Of a DNA stretch of 64,000 nucleotides, positions 1 to 7,534 are shown piece after piece. The notes beneath the pieces were generated by a model. That model ran no database searches. It was not told the DNA's origin and saw only the letters and a program-made list of their open reading frames with translations. Within the stretch, counting starts at the first letter, position 1. Every line of letters begins with the position of its first letter. This stretch comes from Paraburkholderia ribeironis (GTDB lineage Bacteria > Pseudomonadota > Gammaproteobacteria > Burkholderiales > Burkholderiaceae), in NCBI RefSeq assembly GCF_900019265.1, contig NZ_CYGX02000022.1:1-64000 (forward strand), written 5' to 3'. Both the position numbers and the translations under genes were made by a program.

Positions 1-22
1 GTCAGATGTGTATAAGAGACAG
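1..22 (+). other. Nextera/Tn5 sequencing adapter remnant
   Basis: Bases 4-22 are the 19-bp Tn5 mosaic end and bases 1-3 (GTC) match the preceding bases of the Illumina Nextera read-1 adapter. This is untrimmed library adapter, not genomic DNA, and it marks position 1 as a contig end. Confidence 0.95.
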
Positions 23-223
23 ACCACAAGCAAATCAAGGAAAGGCCCACACCACAAAACAACCCAAAGAAAGACCAACACCACAAGCAACTCAAGAAAA
101 GGCCCACACCACAAGGCACACAACCAAAAAAGCCACAGAGCGAGGCAAAAAGAGAGCAACAAACAAAAACCAACAACACCGCAGAAGAAGGAATCCCCAC
201 GGCCAGCAAAACCATATCCAATC
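23..223. repeat. T-poor, A/C-rich stretch with an imperfect 57-bp direct repeat
   Basis: Bases 23-60 recur with few changes at 80-117, a spacing of 57 bp. The whole stretch is very low in T on this strand and unlike the GC-rich DNA around it. It lies between the adapter and the terminator of the first gene. It may be genuine downstream intergenic DNA or a poorly assembled contig edge. No gene is supported here. Confidence 0.5.
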
Positions 224-266
224 AAAAGCCCGCGCCGCAGGCGCAAAAAAAAGCCGCTGCGCGGGC
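224..266 (-). terminator. Rho-independent terminator of the alcohol dehydrogenase gene
   Basis: Read on the minus strand, GCCCGCGC (266-259) pairs with GCGCGGGC (235-228) around an interior containing a T-run, and four T follow (227-224). It lies 10-50 bases past the stop codon of the minus-strand alcohol dehydrogenase. The T-tract is short. Confidence 0.6.
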
Positions 267-276
267 AAAAAAACCA

Positions 277-1329
277 CTACTTCCTTAAGGAATCCATATC
301 AACCACAAACCGATACTTCACATCACTCTTGAGCATCCGCTCATAAGCAACATTAATCCCCTGCATCGGAATAACCTCAATATCAGAAGTAATCCCATGT
401 TCGCCGCAGAAATCCAGCATTTCCTGCGTCTCCGCAATCCCGCCAATCAGCGACCCCGCCAGGCGGCGACGCTTCATGATCAGATTGAATACCTGCGGCG
501 ACGGATGATCGTGCTCCGGCGCGCCGACCAGCGTCATCGTGCCATCGCGCTTGAGCAGACTAAGAAACGGATTCAGATCGTGCTGCGCGGCAACGGTATT
601 CAGAATGAAATCGAAGCTGTTCAGATGCGCTTCCAGCTCTTGCGGATGCTTCGAAATCACCACCTCGTGCGCGCCAAGCCGCTTCGCGTCTTCGATCTTC
701 GACGGCGACGTGGTGAACAGCACGACATGCGCCCCCATCGCGCGCGCAAGCTTCACCCCCATGTGGCCGAGGCCACCGAGGCCAACGATCCCGACCTTCT
801 TGCCGGGGCCAGCACCCCACGTGCGTAGCGGCGAATACGTCGTGATGCCCGCGCACAGCAATGGCGCGGCGCCGGCCGGGTCGAGATGGTCCGGTATGCG
901 CAGCGTGAATGCCTCGTCCACGACGAGTTGCGTGGAATAGCCGCCATACGTGATCTGACCGTCGACACGGTCAACACCGTTATACGTGCCGACAAAACCG
1001 TTTTCGCAATACTGCTCGAGACCTTCCTCGCAACTCGCGCACGTGCGGCACGAATCGACCAGGCAGCCGACACCAACCAGATCGCCAGCCTTGTACTTCG
1101 TCACGTCCGGACCCACCGCGCTCACGCGGCCGACGATCTCGTGGCCCGGCACCACCGGAAACACCGTGTTCTTCCATTCATTGCGGGCCTGATGCAAATC
1201 GGAATGACACACGCCGCAAAACAGGACTTCCATCTGCACGTCATGAGCGCGCAGTTCGCGACGCTGGATTTCGAACGGGGCGAGCGGCGCGGTTGCGGCG
1301 GTCGCTGCATAGGCATAAGTCGTGCTCAT
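277..1329 (-). CDS. Zinc-dependent NAD(P)-dependent alcohol dehydrogenase (YahK/cinnamyl-alcohol type)
   Basis: A 350-residue cytoplasmic medium-chain dehydrogenase that would interconvert alcohols and aldehydes using a nicotinamide cofactor. Visible in order are the catalytic-zinc motif GVCHSDLH, the PGHE motif, the structural-zinc cysteines in CRTCASCEEGLEQYC, and the Rossmann motif GLGGLGHMG. Length is normal for the YahK/CAD group, whose members are usually NADPH-dependent aldehyde reductases. The start was set at MSTTYAY because GGAG lies about 8 bases upstream; a longer reading to 1410 lacks support. It is divergent from an AraC-type gene that probably regulates it, and a terminator follows. 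The natural substrate cannot be told from sequence. Confidence 0.93.
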   Translation of the reverse strand: MSTTYAYAATAATAPLAPFEIQRRELRAHDVQMEVLFCGVCHSDLHQARNEWKNTVFPVVPGHEIVGRVSAVGPDVTKYKAGDLVGVGCLVDSCRTCASCEEGLEQYCENGFVGTYNGVDRVDGQITYGGYSTQLVVDEAFTLRIPDHLDPAGAAPLLCAGITTYSPLRTWGAGPGKKVGIVGLGGLGHMGVKLARAMGAHVVLFTTSPSKIEDAKRLGAHEVVISKHPQELEAHLNSFDFILNTVAAQHDLNPFLSLLKRDGTMTLVGAPEHDHPSPQVFNLIMKRRRLAGSLIGGIAETQEMLDFCGEHGITSDIEVIPMQGINVAYERMLKSDVKYRFVVDMDSLRK

Positions 1330-1693
1330 GGATAGCTCCAGCAAAGAGGGTGATGGTGCAAGGCGTCTGCGATGGGCAACCGGTGTTGCCGATGCGACCA
1401 ACCCTGCCATGAACCGGGATCATCGAGCCGGGCCGTGGCTGACGGATTCGTCGACGCAGTGAATCGATAATCGGGTCGGCAACTGAATCGATAATTGAAT
1501 CGACCCCGTGGGGCAACTGGCTCGGCGCAGCGTGGGAAAGGTGATCCGGCAGGGTTCCCATGATAGGAGCGGGTCAACTCTCCGGGAATACCTGAATGTC
1601 TTGAAGATTTGCCTAAAACTCCTGGCGGGAAGCGCGATAGGCTGTTTGGTGCTAAATTTCAGGCATTATTCTCTTGCCTGTCACTATATCGTC

Positions 1694-2661
1694 ATGTCCG
1701 TCCACGCCGCTGAATCCGTCACGATCGATCCCGCGCAGCAGCGCTTGCTCGACCTGTTCGACGCGCTTGCACCCAATTCCGGCATGACCCGCACGAACCT
1801 GGAAGGCGTCAGCCTGATGCGCGCAAACAGTCCGATGCCGCGCATGCCGGTCATGTACGAGCCAAGCATCGTGATCGTCTGCCAGGGCCGCAAGCGCGCT
1901 ATCTCGGCGATCAGGTGTTCCAGTACGATGCGCAGCAGTACCTGGTATTGTCGGTGCCGTTGCCGTTCGAGTGCGAGACCGAGGCGAGTGAGCAGGAGCC
2001 GTTTCTCGCGATCTCCGTGCGCGTTGATCTGACCATGGTGGCCGAATTGCTGATGGCGCTCAACGAAACGCAGGGCGCCACGCAGCACGAACCGGCCGGC
2101 ATCTATTCGACGCTGCTCGACCCGGCGCTGAGCAATGCCGTGCAGCGTCTGATGGAAGCGTTGGCGTCGCCGCTCGACGCGCGCATTCTCGCGCCCGGCG
2201 TGGTGCGAGAAATCTGTTATCGCGTGTTGACCGGCGAGCAGGGCGATGCGATTCGCGCGGCGCTTACGCACCAGAATCATTTCGGCCGGATCGCGAAAGC
2301 ACTGCGGCGCATCCATGCCGACTATCACGGGCAGCTCGACGTCGATACGCTCGCCGCCGAGGCAGGCATGAGCCTCGCGGTGTTTCATGCGCAGTTCAAA
2401 GCGGTGACGGCGACCTCGCCGATGCAATATGTAAAGACCACCCGCTTGCATCATGCACGTTTGCTGATGGTGCAGGATGGCTTGAATGCGGGCGCGGCCG
2501 CGGCGCGCGTCGGCTACGAGAGTGCGTCGCAATTCAGCCGCGAGTTCAAGCGGCTGTTCGGCCTGAGTCCGGTCGACGAGGTCAAGCGCATGCGCACGGT
2601 GTATGACGCGCCGCCGCCACGCGTGTCGAAGCCGGTGGCGCGCTACGTGACCGCGGTGTAG
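1694..2661 (+). pseudogene. AraC-family transcriptional regulator, disrupted by a -1 frameshift
   Basis: Reading begins at MSVHAAES in one frame and shows the AraC_N-type N-terminal domain as far as IVCQGRKR (about base 1897). It then continues in another frame as YLGDQVFQYDAQQYL through the C-terminal AraC helix-turn-helix pair (AAEAGMSLAVFHAQFK and ARVGYESASQFSREFKR). Restoring one G in the GCGCGC run near 1898 gives a continuous protein of about 322 residues, the normal family length. It is divergent from the alcohol dehydrogenase, the usual arrangement for a regulator of that enzyme. Whether this is a true lesion or a base-calling error cannot be decided from one sequence; the rest of the gene shows no decay. 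Confidence 0.85.
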
Positions 2662-2880
2662 GCGTATCGCAAGCGCGGTGTGACGAACCGAATCTCGATG
2701 AGCTGAACCGCTTGAGCCATATCGCGGAGAAGATTCTGCTTCTGTCCTGTGCGGAGCATGCGGCGTTGTGCGTCGAACGCGAGCCGGTCGATTTGCGCGA
2801 ATAACTCGTCAGGATAGCTGATTATTTCGAAGCCGCGCCGACAAATGCGGGACGCGCTTCGAATTGCGCTTTGCGCTCGC

Positions 2881-3309
2881 CTAGTCGCTGCCTTGCGCCA
2901 CGGCAGGCATTGCCGGGGTTTCGGGCTTGTGACAAACGACGCATAGCTTGTTGCCGTCGGGGTCGCGAAAGTAGGCGCCGTAATAGTTCGCGTGATACTG
3001 CGGACGCAAACCTGGCGGACCCTCGCAAGCGCCACCGTGAGCGAGCGCAGCGGCATGCGCCCGATCGACCGTCGCGCGGTCGGCAGCGAGCAGGGCGATC
3101 ATCTGGCCATTGCCGGCTGCGGCGGGGCGGCCGTCGTAGGGCTTGCCGATCAGGAACAATGGACGCGGCGCATTGGCCGCCATCCAGCCGGCCCAGCCCG
3201 GGTCGTCCTCGCGGAACTTGAGTTGCAGGCCCAGCGTGTCCATCAGCGGCTGATAAAAATCGAAAGCACGCTCGAATTGGTTGATGCCGACAAATAGATG
3301 AGAAAACAT
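2881..3309 (-). CDS. VOC-family (glyoxalase/bleomycin-resistance-like) protein
   Basis: A 142-residue single-domain vicinal-oxygen-chelate protein. It opens with FSHLFVGINQFERAFDFY, the first beta-alpha unit, and closes with YYGAYFRDPDGNKLCVVCH, the metal-binding strand typical of glyoxalase-like proteins. Members bind a divalent metal and act as dioxygenases, lyases or resistance proteins; nothing here picks the substrate. The C-terminal 12 residues after the VOC fold are nonconserved-looking. The 219 bases between its stop and the AraC gene hold only weak minus-strand reading frames and no supported gene. Confidence 0.85.
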   Translation of the reverse strand: MFSHLFVGINQFERAFDFYQPLMDTLGLQLKFREDDPGWAGWMAANAPRPLFLIGKPYDGRPAAAGNGQMIALLAADRATVDRAHAAALAHGGACEGPPGLRPQYHANYYGAYFRDPDGNKLCVVCHKPETPAMPAVAQGSD

Positions 3310-3354
3310 CGGTGTCGCTCCTCGTTGGCGCTGCCCCGGGCTTGGCTCGTTCGA

Positions 3355-3696
3355 TCAGACCTTCTTCAGATACGCCGCCTTCAACATGAAGTTGCCAGCG
3401 TCCATTTTGCAGTCCACTTCATGATCGCCGCCGACGAGGCGAATGCTCTTCACCTTGGTGCCCATTTTCAGCGTGATCGACGAGCCTTTCACCTTCAGAT
3501 CCTTGATCAGCACCACGGCGTCGCCGTCGGCCAGCGGGTTGCCGTTGGCGTCCTTGATCACGCGCTCGCTGGTCTCGTCGGCGGAGGCGGGGGCGTTGAT
3601 CGGCCATTCGTGCGCGCAATCCGGGCACACGTAATTTTCACCGTCCGGGTAAGTGTTGTCCATCGAGCATTGGGGGCAGGCGGGAATTGTCGACAT
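3355..3696 (-). CDS. phnA: PhnA-family zinc-ribbon protein (YjdM-like)
   Basis: A 113-residue protein. The N-terminal zinc ribbon has two CxxC pairs (CPQCSMD and CPDCAHEWP), followed by the PhnA domain with KDANGNPLADGDAV and the SITLKMGTKVKSIRL strand block. Despite the name, the family is a small zinc-binding protein of uncertain role and not the phosphonoacetate hydrolase also called PhnA. The start is placed at MSTIPACP, since the upstream extension is low-complexity and lacks family similarity. It stands alone, 45 bases from the VOC gene on the same strand. Confidence 0.88.
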   Translation of the reverse strand: MSTIPACPQCSMDNTYPDGENYVCPDCAHEWPINAPASADETSERVIKDANGNPLADGDAVVLIKDLKVKGSSITLKMGTKVKSIRLVGGDHEVDCKMDAGNFMLKAAYLKKV

Positions 3697-3949
3697 GATT
3701 TGCTTTCCAGGCCGCAACGGGCGGCCGATGACTCCAGGGCGTGCAATTGTAGCGGACGCGCGCCGGCCGCATGCATGCGGCACCGGATGCCACGGCAGCC
3801 CAAACCGGTCGCGCTACCGGCCGCGCCTGCCGTTTTAGCGCCGCGGCCTATACTCGTCAGATAGCAAAACGATCCCGCGTGTTTCCTCGCGCTTTGTGAA
3901 GGCTCGCAAAGCGGTTCCACTGTCTGCGCCTCATATCAGGAGTCGTGTC

Positions 3950-4252
3950 ATGGTCAAACTCGCGCTGTACGTTCATCTCGAAGCCAAGCCCGGCAAGGAA
4001 CAGGAGGTCGAGGCGTTTCTGCTCGGCGGCTTGCCGCTCGTCGAACAGGAGCCGGCCACCACTGCGTGGTTCGCTTTGAAGCTGGGGCCGTCCAGCTTCG
4101 GCATTTTCGACGCCTTTCCCGACGAAGCCGGCCGCGACGCGCATCTGAACGGCAAGGTGGCGGCTGCATTGATGGCGAAGGCCGGCGAGTTGCTGGCGTC
4201 GCCGCCGAGCATCAACAAGGTGGACGTGCTGGCTGCGAAGCTGCCGGGTTGA
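3950..4252 (+). CDS. Antibiotic biosynthesis monooxygenase (ABM)-domain protein, YgiN-like
   Basis: A 100-residue protein covering one ABM/dimeric alpha-beta-barrel domain. It begins VKLALYVHLEAKPGKEQEVEAF, the usual first strand and helix, and carries FALKLGPSSFGIFDAF and DAHLNG in the middle. Related proteins are cofactor-free quinol monooxygenases or heme-degrading enzymes; this one is closest in layout to YgiN-like quinol monooxygenases. AGGAG lies 8 bases before the ATG, deciding the start against an upstream GTG at 3896. Substrate unknown. Confidence 0.85.
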   Translation: MVKLALYVHLEAKPGKEQEVEAFLLGGLPLVEQEPATTAWFALKLGPSSFGIFDAFPDEAGRDAHLNGKVAAALMAKAGELLASPPSINKVDVLAAKLPG

Positions 4253-4464
4253 GCGCGCGGTCGATTGCGGTGGCGGTTGCACTGACGAGGAGCCCGCGCC
4301 TCGCTGCGGGTCCGCTCGTGGCAGTCTCGGGCCGCGGGTTGCATGGCAGCCGGGTGCACACGCTCGCCGCCGGCAGCGCGCCTTTTTGCGCCTAGTTTTT
4401 TGAGCCTTGTTACACTCGACGGCCACGGATTTCCTTTTGCTACGCTGCCGACCGCCACGCCGTC

Positions 4465-5397
4465 ATGAAGCCATCCCTGCTGGTTCTGATTCACCTCGAC
4501 GATACTAGTCGCGCTCGCATCGAGGGGGCGTTCGACGTCATCTATGCACCCGACGCCGCGCAGCGCGACGCCGCGATTTCCGCGCACGGCGCGACGATCC
4601 GCACCGTGCTGACCAACGGCACGACCGGGCTGAGCGCCGCGGAAATCGACCAGATGCCGCAGCTCGAACTGATCAGCGCGCTAGGCGCCGGCTACGAAAA
4701 CCTTGCCGTCGACCACGCCCGTTCGCGCGCTATCGCGCTCGCCAACGGCGCGGGCACCAACGACCACTGCGTGGCCGATCATGCGTTCGCATTGCTGCTT
4801 GCGATCGTGCGCGACGTGCCGCAACTCGATCAGGCCACGCGCGCAGGCGTGTGGCGCGACGCGTTGCCGTTGCAGCCGAACGTGTCGAACAAGCGCCTGG
4901 GGATCGTCGGGCTTGGCAATATCGGCGAGAAGGTGGCGCGTCGCGGCGCCGGCTTCGACATGGAGATCGGCTATCACAATCGCAAGCCGCGTGAAGACTC
5001 GCCGTTGCGTTATTTCGACAGCATGCAAGGGCTCGCACAGTGGTGTGATTTTCTGGTGGTGACGACGCCGGGTGGGGCAGGCACGCGGCATCTGATCGGT
5101 GAGACGGTGCTCGCGGCGCTGGGTGCGCAAGGGTTCGTCGTCAATGTGTCGCGCGGCAGCGTGGTGGACACCGCAGCGCTGGCGCGGGCGCTTTGCTCCG
5201 GGACGATTGCCGGCGCGGCGCTCGATGTCTATGAAGGCGAACCGCAGCCGCCCGAGGCGTTGCTCGCGCTGCGCAACGTGGTACTGACGCCGCATGTGGG
5301 CGGCCGCTCGCCGGAGGCGATCACGGCCTCGGTCGACAACTTCCTGCGCAACGCGACGCGGCACTTTGCGGGCGAGCCGGTGTTGACGCCGATCTGA
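4465..5397 (+). CDS. D-isomer-specific 2-hydroxyacid dehydrogenase (glyoxylate/hydroxypyruvate reductase-like)
   Basis: A 310-residue cytoplasmic NAD(P)-dependent oxidoreductase reducing 2-keto acids to D-2-hydroxyacids. The nucleotide-binding domain has GIVGLGNIGEKVARR. The catalytic Arg, Glu and His are in NVSRGSVVDT, YEGEPQ and TPHVGG, so the triad is complete. Length and motif order fit the glyoxylate/hydroxypyruvate reductase branch. It appears to be monocistronic; 212 bases separate it from the ABM gene and the next gene faces it. Confidence 0.9.
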   Translation: MKPSLLVLIHLDDTSRARIEGAFDVIYAPDAAQRDAAISAHGATIRTVLTNGTTGLSAAEIDQMPQLELISALGAGYENLAVDHARSRAIALANGAGTNDHCVADHAFALLLAIVRDVPQLDQATRAGVWRDALPLQPNVSNKRLGIVGLGNIGEKVARRGAGFDMEIGYHNRKPREDSPLRYFDSMQGLAQWCDFLVVTTPGGAGTRHLIGETVLAALGAQGFVVNVSRGSVVDTAALARALCSGTIAGAALDVYEGEPQPPEALLALRNVVLTPHVGGRSPEAITASVDNFLRNATRHFAGEPVLTPI

Positions 5398-5542
5398 CGG
5401 CGTCATTCCAGGCAGGAACCCGCCATATCGAAGTCAGATCGAAATCAGGCCGCCCCATGCTGTCGACGCGCCGCGTCGGGCGCGAGTCATGCGGCCGGTT
5501 CGCAATGCGGCGCCCGTCCCCACACGCATGCGGCAGCGGACA

Positions 5543-5908
5543 TCACTTCACCGTGAAAGCGTAGTGACCTTGCGTGCGATGCCCATCGTTGGCGACGGCG
5601 ACCCACGTGACGACGTACGTGCCGGACGCGAGCGGCGACAGCGCGACTTTCATCAACTTGTGGTTGCCGGCATCGACGGCCGATTTGCCTTCGGCCACGG
5701 ACTTGCCCTGGCTGTCGGCGACGGTGATCGAACTGAACGCAGGCTCGAGGGCCTCGTCGAACTCGATCGACACCGCGTGCGGCGCGGTCGTGAGCGTGGC
5801 GCCTGCTGCCGGCTGCTGCACTTTCGGAAACGCATGGGCTTGCGCGACCTGCACAATGACGAATACGAGCGCCGCTAACGCGCCGCGAATGCAATGGATG
5901 GTTTTCAT
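5543..5908 (-). CDS. copC: CopC-domain periplasmic copper-binding protein
   Basis: A 121-residue exported protein. A signal peptide (GALAALVFVIVQVAQAHA) is followed immediately by the mature HAFPKVQQPAAGATL start, typical of CopC, where the N-terminal His helps bind Cu(II). The remaining beta-sandwich has SIEFDEALEPAFSSI and YVVTWVAVANDGHRTQGHYAFTV, also characteristic. Its ATG overlaps the stop codon of the upstream barrel protein (ATGA), implying translational coupling. Function in copper handling is inferred from the family and from the neighbouring DUF2946 gene. No CopD-like partner is seen next to it. Confidence 0.88.
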   Translation of the reverse strand: MKTIHCIRGALAALVFVIVQVAQAHAFPKVQQPAAGATLTTAPHAVSIEFDEALEPAFSSITVADSQGKSVAEGKSAVDAGNHKLMKVALSPLASGTYVVTWVAVANDGHRTQGHYAFTVK

Positions 5909-6867
5909 GGGTGAATGAGCGGCTTGCCGATAGAGTTGGGGAAGATGTCGTCCAGATACAGGTGCGCTTGCAAGAGTACGCCCGTGTGGCGGCCCGACGC
6001 GCGGTTGACGGGTATCTGCGCCTCGACGCCGAACTGGCCCCAGCGGGTCAGCCAGAGCAGACCGGGGTTGATCGTGCCGGTCGTCTGTCCCGAGCAGGGG
6101 CCACTGGTGCAAGTGTTCATCGGGAACTCGACGATCGGCACGAGGTTGCTGAACGGCTGGCCGAGGCCGAGGTCCTTCACGGACGACTGCAGGTACGGAA
6201 TGCTGTACTGAAGCGTGAGGCCCCAGTCCAGCGAATCCGGCGCGGACGCATTCGTCGTGTAGTTCGGCGAAACCGCGCCGGTGAGCGCCAGCGGACGCAG
6301 ATACCTGAGTGCGTCCGGCAGGTCGCCGAAGCCCTTGCCGAAGAACACGGCCGGCGAGATCGTCGAGAAGGAATCGCTGACCGACCGGGCGCCGGTGCCG
6401 CCGAGCGACGCCTTCACGCCGACCGATACCATGAACTCGTGTTTCGGATTGACGTACGCCAGATATTTCAGGCCGACCTCGAGGTTGTCGAACCCCTTCG
6501 CCGATCCGCCCTCAGGCGCGTTCTGATTGATATACGTGCTGCCGATGCTGAACGCGAGGTTTGACGTGATCAGCTTGTCCCATTCGAATGACGCGGCGTT
6601 GACGTTGACGTTGACGTCGTTGCCGTCGTCGTTCGTGTTCTTGATATGGCCAAACTGAAAATTCATCTCGTCGCCGACGCCCGGATCGTCGACGGCCATC
6701 GTGGCCGGGAACACACGATCGCCCGCGATCGCGTGCGCGTGGACGGCGGCGGGAAAGGCGAGCGCGCAGACGAGCGCGCAGACGAGCGCGGCAGGCACGG
6801 CCAGGCGTGCGCGCGGCACAGGACCGAGCAGCAATGGAGGCGCATGATCATCCTTCACGACGTTCAT
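5905..6867 (-). CDS. Putative outer-membrane beta-barrel protein in a copper-type cluster
   Basis: A protein of about 320 residues with an N-terminal hydrophobic segment (AVPAALVCALVCALAFPAAVHAHA) ending in a likely signal-peptidase site. Alternating hydrophobic strands follow, such as NLEVGLKYLAYVNPKHEFMVSVGVKASLG and GLTLQYSIPYL, as in outer-membrane barrels. The pair CTSGPC could form a disulfide. I cannot name the family with certainty. It lies between DUF2946 and copC on the same strand and overlaps copC by four bases, so a role in metal import or efflux is inferred. The start is uncertain: ATG at 6867 or 6897, neither with a clear ribosome site. Confidence 0.7.
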   Translation of the reverse strand: MNVVKDDHAPPLLLGPVPRARLAVPAALVCALVCALAFPAAVHAHAIAGDRVFPATMAVDDPGVGDEMNFQFGHIKNTNDDGNDVNVNVNAASFEWDKLITSNLAFSIGSTYINQNAPEGGSAKGFDNLEVGLKYLAYVNPKHEFMVSVGVKASLGGTGARSVSDSFSTISPAVFFGKGFGDLPDALRYLRPLALTGAVSPNYTTNASAPDSLDWGLTLQYSIPYLQSSVKDLGLGQPFSNLVPIVEFPMNTCTSGPCSGQTTGTINPGLLWLTRWGQFGVEAQIPVNRASGRHTGVLLQAHLYLDDIFPNSIGKPLIHP

Positions 6868-6942
6868 GATGCATGCGCCACCGTTTGCGCGGCGCATGCA
6901 GATTACGTGACGGGTTTCTCCATCACGAACTATGACGATGAA

Positions 6943-7320
6943 TCAGGATGCGAAAGGCGGTGCTCTGGGCTTTGCTGCCGTGAGCGGCAATGCGCGACGC
7001 AGGCTCTCGAAGCGGGTCGCCTCGCGGTGCTGAATGACGCGAACGGTTGCGACGAATGTTGCTTCAGCCGTCGGAAGTGCTGGAGTATGGGACAGCAGGC
7101 TGCAGTAGCCGCATGCCTCCAGATGCGAGATCGAATCGTGTGAAGCCTGGCCGCGCGAATCCTCAAGGGTCTTGGATTGAGCGGTGCAGTAGCTCGTCAG
7201 AAGCGCGTCGACGTGATCTTGCGCGGCCAATGCCTGCGAGATCGCCGGCGCGAGCGACGTCATCAGGATTGCGAGCAATCCTGGAAGACTGCCGATCTTC
7301 CGGAAACGACGGCGCAGCAT
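6943..7320 (-). CDS. DUF2946 family protein
   Basis: A protein of about 125 residues with one N-terminal hydrophobic segment (SLPGLLAILMTSLAPAISQALA) and the DUF2946 signature HLEACGYCSLLSHTPALP, whose CxxC and His could bind metal. DUF2946 proteins are often encoded beside copper transport genes, which matches the downstream barrel protein and copC. It heads this three-gene minus-strand group. The start MLRRRF was chosen so the hydrophobic segment lies near the N-terminus; earlier starts to 7443 are possible. Biochemical role unknown. Confidence 0.75.
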   Translation of the reverse strand: MLRRRFRKIGSLPGLLAILMTSLAPAISQALAAQDHVDALLTSYCTAQSKTLEDSRGQASHDSISHLEACGYCSLLSHTPALPTAEATFVATVRVIQHREATRFESLRRALPLTAAKPRAPPFAS

Positions 7321-7534
7321 ACGGGACGCAATGACATGCCGAATGGGATGGTGCGAGATTATGCCACGCGCCCTCCCGGCTGGGTATGACGGCACCCGCA
7401 TGATGACGCAGCACTGCAGCGCCCTCCGGCCACGGACTGCCATCGGTCGCCGCGGCTATACCGCTTCGCATGCAGCAGTCGGCGCTTTCGTTCGGGCAAC
7501 TCACACAAGCGCCCGCCGGCCCGCTCGCTGGCAT

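Noticed and set aside
2643..2840. A minus-strand frame ending in LRDMAQAVQLIEIRFVTPRLRYA
   Set aside because: It reads somewhat like protein but has no start, no ribosome site and overlaps the AraC gene end; it could be a remnant, but the evidence is too thin.
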